NCBI GenBank assembly: GCA_948801035.1
Contig: CAQHJP010000050.1
Coordinates: forward strand, 1-5,116
Direction: 5' to 3'
Source: an uncultured Bacilli bacterium
Lineage (GTDB): Bacteria > Bacillota_I > Bacilli_A > RF39 > UBA660
DNA: 5,116 nucleotides
The notes below the pieces were generated by a model that made no database searches, had not been told where the DNA came from, and worked only from the letters and a program-made list of their open reading frames with translations. How positions within the stretch are numbered: the first letter of the stretch is position 1; every line of letters begins with the position of its first letter. The translations under genes were made by a program, and so were the position numbers. Positions 1 to 5,116 of the stretch are shown in pieces.

Positions 1-145
1 GTATAATATGGATGGTGTTATCCGTTGATTTTCCATCAATAATGATATATTCTAAATTTTCATATGATTGATTTATTACACTTAAAATTGTTTGCTCAAC
101 AGTTTTTTCACTATTATAAGTTATTGTAATAATAGATATTTTCAT
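1..145 (-). CDS. GT2-family glycosyltransferase, N-terminal part (cut by window edge)
   Basis: Only the first 48 codons are present; the gene continues past position 1. The ATG at 145-143 has a good ribosome site, AAGGAAG at 158-152, six bases upstream. The protein opens with [20 protein letters not shown], followed by LSVINQSY and [11 protein letters not shown]. This is the nucleotide-binding start of a GT-A fold inverting glycosyltransferase of family 2: the SIITxTYN strand, the SVxxQxY helix and the DGxSTDxT loop. The pattern is closest to WfgS-like enzymes of O-antigen and capsule loci. Such enzymes act at the cytoplasmic face of the membrane and add one sugar to a lipid-linked repeat unit. 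The catalytic DxD and base lie beyond the window, so donor and acceptor cannot be guessed. It starts 19 bases after the polymerase gene stop and is probably co-transcribed with it. Confidence 0.9.
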   Translation of the reverse strand, partial: MKISIITITYNSEKTVEQTILSVINQSYENLEYIIIDGKSTDNTIHII

Positions 146-164
146 TTTCTACTTCCTTTCAAAA

Positions 165-1406
165 CTAGTCTTTGTAATTTAATTTAGTATTATTTTTACT
201 AACTAAATTATATATAACAAATAAGAATATCCACCAAGAATAAAATGCATATGAATCAAATTGTAAATACAAGTACAAAAGTATAATTAACATCTCCCAT
301 TTGTATTTAAAATCTACTGTTTTAAATTTTTTAAATACTAAATATATTATGCTTATAAAAACAATTATACCATACTCTGATATTAAACGTATATATAAGC
401 AAAAAGAAACAGATGAATCATAAAAAGAACTATCTCCAAGAGCATCTATCTCTGCTACATAAGAACTTTTATATTCAGATAATGCTTTAGAATATCCTTT
501 TCTTAAAGGTAGTATAGAATTTCCCATTCCGTAGCCAGTGATAAATGAAATTGGATCTTTAGTGTATCCATAAACACTTGATTGAATTCTAAAATATCTT
601 GTAGCAAGTGAAGCATCTGCATAAACACCATTATCAATTATATTTTTAATTCTGTAGTTTGTATTATATGTATAACACAAAGCTGCTATAAAAAACACAC
701 TAATTCCTAAAATTATATTATATTTTTTATTTTTAATTAAATAAATTAATGCAAGTATTGCTATAACAGCGCCTACATCAAGGATAAACCTAACAGTTGA
801 ACCTATTAATAATGTAAGAAAAATAAAACAAATTATTACGGATAAAATCTTTTTATTTTTAGTGATAAGATAAACAGGAAGTAAAATACCAAATAAATGC
901 ATCCCAATAAAAGAAGGTTCTGTAAAACTATACTGTATACGCCCTGCTGTTAAATAATTTCTTTTTGATAAAATTTCAAATATAGCATTTAACCACTTAA
1001 TATCTAGTTCAATAGTAAAAAATTCTATTATTCCTATAATAAATGAAATCATATAAACTATAAATAGTATCCTAATAACATCATCTGTTTTATTCTTTTT
1101 TTGAATGAAATATATATCCAGTGCTAGTAATGTGCTAAGCCCCATTACAAGTGTACTAATAGTATCAAAAACTGCTGATAAATTAAACCCGTGAATAATA
1201 AAATTAAAAATAGAAAGCAAAAATAAAATTCCTAAAAATATAAAAATCTTATTATATTTTTTTATTTCTAATAGAATATATTTATAATTAAATAAAATAT
1301 ATACAAAAAATAAAATCGGACTAATAGTTGCCCAGCCATTTGAAGGAGAAAAAAACAGATTATCAAATGGTAAAAAAATTATTGCTAATATAAATAAAAA
1401 ATCCAC
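165..1406 (-). CDS. O-antigen/capsule polymerase-like membrane protein (Wzy/O-antigen ligase superfamily)
   Basis: This 413-residue, very hydrophobic protein has about 10 to 12 membrane segments, roughly at 3-19, 25-45, 53-73, 78-101, 109-131, 164-182, 186-204, 207-224, 229-247, 336-358 and 370-400. A large loop at about 250-335 is probably extracellular. Wzy/WaaL-like features are GRIQYSFTEPS at 155-165 (Arg156, Glu163-Pro164-Ser165 before a helix), an Arg in a membrane segment (STVRF, Arg206), and Arg270/Arg273 followed by GYGMGNS at 291-297. Members of this superfamily polymerise lipid-linked repeat units, or ligate them, outside the membrane; sequence varies so much that the call rests on topology, these short motifs and the glycosyltransferase neighbours. 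The GTG start has AGAAGGGA five bases upstream of it, and an in-frame TAA lies at 1427-1425. Oddly, helix 1 begins almost at residue 1 with no basic N-terminus, and a basic 14-codon frame lies just upstream, so the true N-terminus is in doubt. It could instead be a ligase. Confidence 0.85.
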   Translation of the reverse strand: MDFLFILAIIFLPFDNLFFSPSNGWATISPILFFVYILFNYKYILLEIKKYNKIFIFLGILFLLSIFNFIIHGFNLSAVFDTISTLVMGLSTLLALDIYFIQKKNKTDDVIRILFIVYMISFIIGIIEFFTIELDIKWLNAIFEILSKRNYLTAGRIQYSFTEPSFIGMHLFGILLPVYLITKNKKILSVIICFIFLTLLIGSTVRFILDVGAVIAILALIYLIKNKKYNIILGISVFFIAALCYTYNTNYRIKNIIDNGVYADASLATRYFRIQSSVYGYTKDPISFITGYGMGNSILPLRKGYSKALSEYKSSYVAEIDALGDSSFYDSSVSFCLYIRLISEYGIIVFISIIYLVFKKFKTVDFKYKWEMLIILLYLYLQFDSYAFYSWWIFLFVIYNLVSKNNTKLNYKD

Positions 1407-1407
1407 T

Positions 1408-1452
1408 TTATCCCTTCTTTCTAGTTAATTTTATATAGTTTATTTTCCTCAT
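1408..1452 (-). other. 14-codon upstream frame: leader peptide or broken N-terminus of the polymerase gene
   Basis: An ATG two bases after the upstream glycosyltransferase stop opens a frame coding MRKINYIKLTRKKG, which ends in TAA one base before the GTG of the polymerase gene. The peptide is strongly basic (three Arg, five Lys in total with the RKK tail) and would make a normal cytoplasmic tail for the membrane protein that follows. Removing one G from the GGG run at 1412-1414 would join the two frames as ...LTRKKDKVDFLFIL. Its own ribosome site is weak. It could be a coupling leader, the remains of a frameshift, or chance. Confidence 0.3.
1411..1418 (-). promoter_or_regulatory. Ribosome binding site that supports the GTG start of the polymerase gene
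   Basis: The minus strand reads AGAAGGGA at 1418-1411, with the GGG core ending five bases before the GTG at 1406-1404. There is no ATG in this frame between the GTG and the in-frame stop at 1427-1425, so this site is the main reason to accept GTG. It lies inside the short upstream frame at 1452-1408. Confidence 0.65.
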
Positions 1453-1454
1453 AA

Positions 1455-2636
1455 TTAATCACTTTCAATGTCTTCATATAAATTTATATAAGAATTTATC
1501 ATATTAATTTTATCATATTTTTTGCTTGTAACCTTCATTTTAGCCTTTAACTTAGTAAACTTATCAATATTATCTTTTAAATATTTATAGTCTCCCTTTT
1601 TTAAAACCACACCATTAAATTCATTGACTGGTTCTATACTTCCACCTGTTAAGTAAGTTACCACAGGGGTACCACATGCTAAAGATTCTAAATTGGTAGT
1701 TGGATAATTATCCTCATAAGTTGGATTAAAAAACACATCAGCTGTAGAATAAATCTCAGCTAGTTTTATCGCATTTTCTGTTCTTTTAATTTTTACTATA
1801 TTATCAGGAAGCTCTTTTATCTGTGCATCATTTAGTCCCACAAGAACTATTTTTACATCATCACTTACAATTTTAGATAATTCTACAAAATCTTGTATAC
1901 CTTTTCTAATTGTCCACTCGCTTGCAACACCCAAAATAATTTTTTTATTTAATAAATTATTTTTATTTCTAAAATCACTTTCTCTAACTTTAAAAATATC
2001 AGTATCTATTCCATTATTAATAACTTTGACTTTATAATCTTTTAAATATGACTGATGAACTAATTTTGAAAGCCACTCACTTGGTGTTACTAACGTCATA
2101 TCAAGATTAGTAAATAACTCTTTTTTATGCATATAATTGTATTTTGAATTATCCTTGATACTTTTTGGATATTCATTTATTTGAGGACATTTAAAACAAA
2201 TATTTTTCCATTTTTCACATTCAGCAGATTCAAAATATGCACAGTGCCCTGTAAATGACCAACAATCATGCAATGTCCAAATAACTTTAATCTTTTTTTC
2301 CTTTAAATAATTAAATAAAAGTTCTATATTAATGTAATAGCCATGAAGATTGTGTAAGTGAACTATATCAGGTTTAATTTTATCTAATTTTTTAAGTAGT
2401 TTTTTTGTTGATCTTTTTGATGCAAATCCAGTTTTATCAGTAAGCCTAGTATAAAATCCATGATAATATACTCCAAATTTATCATTTAAATATATTTCTT
2501 TTTCACTTTTTGACTTTCTTCCTCTTCCCCAAACCACATATGAATCATGTCCAAGATCCAATAACTTTTTATGAATATTCATCATTATTGAACCTGTTGC
2601 TTTATATGAGAAAGTATTAATTTGGACTATTTTCAT
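1455..2636 (-). CDS. GT4-family glycosyltransferase, WcaC-like, with cysteine cluster
   Basis: This 393-residue protein is full length for a GT-B retaining glycosyltransferase. The N-terminal acceptor half starts MKIVQINTFSYKATGSIM and has DIVHLHNLHGYY at about 90-101. HDCWSFTGHCAYF at 123-135 begins a cluster of five cysteines (125, 132, 140, 147, 150) typical of a subgroup found in polysaccharide loci, including colanic-acid WcaC-type enzymes. The C-terminal donor half has VINNGID at 205-211, VASEWTIRKG at 237-246 (Arg244/Lys245, expected to contact the donor phosphate), and EDNYPTTNLESLACGTPV at 308-325, the acidic E-x7-E-type region with D309 and E317 as the spaced pair. No signal or membrane segment is seen, so it is cytoplasmic or peripheral. 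The ATG has AGGTG four bases upstream, and that site abuts the stop of the preceding gene, 12 bases away, which suggests coupled translation. The sugar transferred cannot be told. Confidence 0.93.
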   Translation of the reverse strand: MKIVQINTFSYKATGSIMMNIHKKLLDLGHDSYVVWGRGRKSKSEKEIYLNDKFGVYYHGFYTRLTDKTGFASKRSTKKLLKKLDKIKPDIVHLHNLHGYYINIELLFNYLKEKKIKVIWTLHDCWSFTGHCAYFESAECEKWKNICFKCPQINEYPKSIKDNSKYNYMHKKELFTNLDMTLVTPSEWLSKLVHQSYLKDYKVKVINNGIDTDIFKVRESDFRNKNNLLNKKIILGVASEWTIRKGIQDFVELSKIVSDDVKIVLVGLNDAQIKELPDNIVKIKRTENAIKLAEIYSTADVFFNPTYEDNYPTTNLESLACGTPVVTYLTGGSIEPVNEFNGVVLKKGDYKYLKDNIDKFTKLKAKMKVTSKKYDKINMINSYINLYEDIESD

Positions 2637-2648
2637 TTTTCACCTACT

Positions 2649-3887
2649 TTATAGTTTTTCAAGTTCATCAATATACATATTAATAGAATGTTCTTTACTT
2701 AAATTTTTTTCTAAGTATTTTCTTCCTGTTAAATGTTCTTTTAAATACGCCTCTTTTTTACTTATAATTTTAGATAATTCACTTTTTATTTGATCATAAT
2801 TTCCTGTTTCGCATAACAATCCACATTTAGATTCACAAATAATTTTCCATGCTTCTGAATCTTTTTCTAAAATACCTAGACATGGAATATTAGTAGCCAT
2901 TATACCATAAATTTTACTTGGAACTGATACTCCTTTAATACCTTTTGCATTTGTAACTAAATGCACATCTGCAGCATTTAAACTGTAAATTAATTGTGAT
3001 TTATCTTGATATGGTATAAAATAAAAGTTAGTTAGTTTTTCTTCTTTTACATAGTTTTGTAATTTTGATTTTAAAGCACCCTCACCAACAAAAACAAAAG
3101 CAATATCTTCACTTTTAAATTCTGCCATAATTTTTACTATATTTTCTAAATCATAATATAATCCTATATTACCAGAATACATTATTACAAATTTATTTTC
3201 TAAATTATATTTTTTCTTAAACTTTAATATTTTTTTATCATCTTTAGAAACTGGATAAACTTCATTTTCATCAATCCAATTATTAATAACGACGTTTTTA
3301 GGTACATTCTTATAATTAAATCTTTTTTCTAAAGTGTTTTGCATATCTCTACCAACAGTAATAATTAAATCTGATTTTTTACAACTTCTTTTATCTAAAA
3401 ACATAAGTATTTTTAATATCAACTTGTTTTTAGAATATTTAACTGCCATTACTTGTTCTGGATTAAAATCTTGAATATTGTATATTAGTTTCGCTTTCTT
3501 TTTTCTTTTTGCTATTGTACCTAAAATTCCACCTAAAATCGGAGGTTGAGATATAGTATAAACTATATCAATATCCCCACATAATTTTAAGGCTTTAATG
3601 GCGTTAAAAAAATAGTCTAATATGTTTTTTATTCTGCTTTTTTTACTTGATTTATCAAATTCACTTACTTTAATACGTATCAACTTAATATTTTTATACT
3701 TTTCAAAATAAAATCTTTCATTTTTATATTCCTCATCAATTTTACCAGTATAACTTGGTACAGTTGATATAACTGTAACATCAAACTTATTAGTTAAACT
3801 TTCGCATAATTCTGTAAGTAACTGCCCTGTTGATGCTACATCTGGATAAAAATAATGCGCTATTACTAATATTTTTTTCTTTTTCAT
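2649..3887 (-). CDS. GT4-family glycosyltransferase, WbuB-like
   Basis: This 412-residue GT-B fold enzyme is of normal length for the WbuB-like branch of GT4, which includes N-acetyl-L-fucosamine transferases of O-antigen and capsule pathways. Branch-specific signs are HYFYPDVASTGQLLTELC at 11-28, VPSYTGK at 43-49, YTISQPP at 110-116, YNIQDFNPEQ at 136-145, YSGNIGLYYDLENI at 237-250, VGEGALKSKL at 267-276 and VSVPSKIYGIM at 320-330. The usual small-Gly-Pro turn after the last motif is ATNIPC here (331-336), an Asn in place of the common Gly. No membrane segment is apparent; it should work on the inner membrane face, adding a sugar to the lipid-linked unit. The ATG at 3887 has GAGGT seven bases upstream and a strong promoter just before it, so this is the first gene of the operon. 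The exact donor sugar is not decided by the sequence. Confidence 0.93.
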   Translation of the reverse strand: MKKKKILVIAHYFYPDVASTGQLLTELCESLTNKFDVTVISTVPSYTGKIDEEYKNERFYFEKYKNIKLIRIKVSEFDKSSKKSRIKNILDYFFNAIKALKLCGDIDIVYTISQPPILGGILGTIAKRKKKAKLIYNIQDFNPEQVMAVKYSKNKLILKILMFLDKRSCKKSDLIITVGRDMQNTLEKRFNYKNVPKNVVINNWIDENEVYPVSKDDKKILKFKKKYNLENKFVIMYSGNIGLYYDLENIVKIMAEFKSEDIAFVFVGEGALKSKLQNYVKEEKLTNFYFIPYQDKSQLIYSLNAADVHLVTNAKGIKGVSVPSKIYGIMATNIPCLGILEKDSEAWKIICESKCGLLCETGNYDQIKSELSKIISKKEAYLKEHLTGRKYLEKNLSKEHSINMYIDELEKL

Positions 3888-3893
3888 ACAATA

Positions 3894-3898
3894 ACCTC
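3894..3898 (-). promoter_or_regulatory. Ribosome binding site of the WbuB-like gene
   Basis: The minus strand has GAGGT ending seven bases before the ATG at 3887-3885. Together with the promoter just upstream it fixes the start and leaves a leader of only about 15 bases, too short for a riboswitch or attenuator. Confidence 0.75.
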
Positions 3899-3909
3899 AT
3901 AACATATAA

Positions 3910-3938
3910 ATTATACCATATTATATACCAATTCACAA
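3910..3938 (-). promoter_or_regulatory. Sigma-A-type promoter for the glycosyltransferase/polymerase operon
   Basis: On the minus strand, TTGTGA at 3938-3933 (four of six matches to TTGACA) is followed after exactly 17 bases by a perfect TATAAT at 3915-3910. A TG one base before the -10 (TGG-TATAAT) makes it an extended -10 promoter. Transcription should start near 3903. A second overlapping candidate, TATAAT at 3925-3920 with TTTAAA at 3948-3943 (also a 17-base spacer), lies ten bases upstream. The call is by consensus only. Confidence 0.75.
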
Positions 3939-3981
3939 TTATTTTAAATAACTTTACAGCTAATTAAATAAGTAATTATAC

Positions 3982-4014
3982 AAAAATAGATATATTTTAT
4001 AAATATATCTATTT
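3982..4014 (-). terminator. Probable weak intrinsic terminator of the LCP gene
   Basis: Arms at 4014-4001 and 3997-3984 are perfect 14-base inverted repeats (AAATAGATATATTT and its complement) around a three-base loop. On the minus strand the second arm runs into five T in total (3986-3982). The stem includes the LCP stop codon at 4011-4009. It holds only one G-C pair, so the hairpin is weak for its length. Its place between the LCP stop and the next promoter fits termination; it could also only protect the mRNA 3' end. Confidence 0.5.
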
Positions 4015-4983
4015 GCTTAATAATTCATTTATTTTTTTACGAGCTTCATTTATACTATTTAAATTAGGCTTCATAACATATAATTTTCTGTTTTTATAAA
4101 AATATGTATATTCATAACTACCAGTACCATTTAAACTATATGTATCTATTTTCCAAGATTTCATACTATTAAGTTGCATATTTATTAACTGGTATATTTT
4201 TTCTTTTGGCATATTAGTTTGAAAACTTTTGCCAAGTACTTCTAATACATCAAAATATTTATTTAATAATTCTTTTGATGTTAAAGTTTTATTTAATATT
4301 GCAATAAGAACATCTTGTTGATTTAAAATTCTATGGTTATCCCCTTCAATATATGCATACCTTTCTCTTGAATAAGCTAGTGCACATTTGCCATCAAGGT
4401 AATTAATACCTTCTTTAATATTACAATTTTTATCAATTCTAGTTGTAAAAGTTTTATCAGAAGTAACTTTAATACCACCTATTATATCAACAACATCTAT
4501 AAGCGTTGAAAAATTAACCTTTAAATAATATTTAATATCTATATCAAGCAAATTTTCAATAGTTTTAATTGATGTATTAATACCAAGCACACCAGCATGA
4601 GTTAATTTATCTTTTGAATTTTTACCATATAAATCTACATAATAATCTCTTGGGATTGAAGTAAGTAACAACTCGTGAGTACTAGGATTTACTGTAACTA
4701 TCATATTAACATCACTTCTAGATACTGTTTGTATATCACCTTTAACATCAATACCACTTATTAGTATGTTAAAAGGTTTTTCTGTCACCTCATATTCTAT
4801 ATCAACTATATCATTTGATTTTTTTACATATATTGTAGATAATATAGTGGTTTTTGATGAAAATTCTTTTATCGTATCAATTAAAAGTCCTCTATCTGTT
4901 GAATCAAGTAAAATAATATCTTCAACTTTTTCAAATAAAGCAGAAGAAGTATCTTCAAAAGTTTCATATTTATTTAGTTTCAA
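4009..4983 (-). CDS. LCP (LytR-CpsA-Psr) cell-wall glycopolymer transferase, N-terminus missing
   Basis: LCP enzymes move lipid-linked glycopolymers (teichoic acids, capsule) to peptidoglycan outside the membrane. From the TTG at 4983, 324 residues are coded. The LCP domain spans about 71-231: FNILISGIDV (71-80), SRSDVNMIVTV (88-98, Arg89/Asp91), LTSIPRDYYV (107-116, Arg112), DKLTHAG (125-131), LIDVVDIIGGI (161-171) and YSRERYAYIEGDNHRILNQQ (204-223, Arg206, Arg208, Arg218). These are the usual polyprenyl-phosphate and Mg-binding positions, so the catalytic part looks intact. Residues 1-70, plus 36 more in-frame codons up to 5091, form an extra domain before it. The usual N-terminal membrane helix is absent, the TTG has only a weak GAG six bases before it, and an in-frame stop sits at 5094-5092, so the coordinates given are a minimum. 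The gene may be truncated, frameshifted or misassembled at this edge. Its own terminator and the next promoter separate it from the glycosyltransferase operon. Confidence 0.83.
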   Translation of the reverse strand: MKLNKYETFEDTSSALFEKVEDIILLDSTDRGLLIDTIKEFSSKTTILSTIYVKKSNDIVDIEYEVTEKPFNILISGIDVKGDIQTVSRSDVNMIVTVNPSTHELLLTSIPRDYYVDLYGKNSKDKLTHAGVLGINTSIKTIENLLDIDIKYYLKVNFSTLIDVVDIIGGIKVTSDKTFTTRIDKNCNIKEGINYLDGKCALAYSRERYAYIEGDNHRILNQQDVLIAILNKTLTSKELLNKYFDVLEVLGKSFQTNMPKEKIYQLINMQLNSMKSWKIDTYSLNGTGSYEYTYFYKNRKLYVMKPNLNSINEARKKINELLSK

Positions 4984-5116
4984 ATCAAACTCATTTGTTA
5001 TTTGTGATAATGCTGTTTTATAATCATCATCCTTATCATAAATACCTAAAGAATTAAAACTATCTAATGATTTATATTTATTTAAAGAAGTTTATAATTG
5101 TGATTTAATTAGTCAA
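4984..5116 (-). other. Likely upstream coding remnant of the LCP gene, no start codon found
   Basis: The LCP frame stays open for 36 codons above the TTG (5091-4984) and reads like real protein: TSLNKYKSLDSFNSLGIYD, then an acidic stretch and YKTALSQITNEFDLK. It contains no ATG, GTG or TTG. The frame stops at TAA 5094-5092, and again at TGA 5115-5113. The other two minus frames stop at 5107-5105 and 5111-5109. A single frameshift therefore cannot reach a start or a membrane helix inside the window. No convincing promoter or ribosome site is seen. Confidence 0.6.

Noticed and set aside
165..3887. Reassigned genetic code or Mollicutes-type TGA use
   Set aside because: The Trp codon checked in the polymerase gene is TGG and the full-length frames need no read-through, so the AT-rich base bias alone does not call for a special code.
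3888..4008. Invertible promoter (phase variation) between the LCP gene and the operon
   Set aside because: Such switches need inverted repeats on both sides of the promoter. The only clear inverted repeat here is a single local hairpin to one side of it, and no recombinase gene is present in the window.
4766..5023. 85-codon plus-strand open frame opposite the LCP gene
   Set aside because: It lies antisense to well-supported LCP coding sequence, has no ribosome site, is rich in Ser/Phe/Ile as expected from the reverse of AT-rich coding DNA, and resembles no known family.
5091..5116. TTGACT (5116-5111) and TATAAA (5096-5091) on the minus strand as a promoter for the LCP gene
   Set aside because: The spacer is only 14 bases, too short for a sigma-A promoter, and no start codon with a ribosome site follows in the LCP frame.

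Overview
The window is a very AT-rich stretch of about 5.1 kb whose genes all lie on the minus strand, so it reads from right (5116) to left (1). It looks like part of a Wzy-type surface polysaccharide (capsule or exopolysaccharide) locus of a low-GC, Gram-positive bacterium (Bacillota, perhaps an uncultured gut-type Bacilli or Clostridia lineage). Three things support this: strong base bias, purine-rich Shine-Dalgarno sites before most genes, and a LytR-CpsA-Psr (LCP) protein, the enzyme class that ties glycopolymers to peptidoglycan in monoderm cells. TGG is used for Trp in the codon checked and no coding frame needs TGA read-through, so the standard code fits. The species cannot be named from this sequence.

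Layout in transcription order. (1) 5116-4984: right edge. It continues the LCP reading frame up to a stop at 5092-5094, and all three minus frames are closed in the last 25 bases. (2) 4983-4009: LCP phosphotransferase with an intact catalytic domain but no credible start codon and no membrane anchor in view. (3) 4014-3984: a perfect 14-bp hairpin followed by a short T run, a probable weak terminator. (4) 3938-3910: a sigma-A-type promoter with an extended -10. (5) 3887-2649: GT4 glycosyltransferase, WbuB-like. (6) 2636-1455: second GT4 glycosyltransferase, WcaC-like, with a cysteine cluster. (7) 1406-165: polytopic O-antigen/capsule polymerase-like protein (Wzy type) with a GTG start. (8) 145-1: first 48 codons of a GT2 glycosyltransferase that runs off the window.

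Genes 5 to 8 are separated by 12, 48 and 19 bases with no terminator between them, so they most likely form one operon driven by the promoter at 3910-3938. The inferred pathway is that cytoplasmic glycosyltransferases (two GT4, one GT2) build a lipid-linked repeat unit, the Wzy-like protein polymerises it outside the membrane, and an LCP enzyme moves the polymer to the cell wall. The initiating sugar-phosphate transferase, the flippase (Wzx) and chain-length control genes are not in the window.

No new kind of system was found. The points worth a second look are the missing 5' end of the LCP gene, a possible one-base frameshift at the start of the polymerase gene, the duplicated promoter motif, and the cysteine cluster in one glycosyltransferase.
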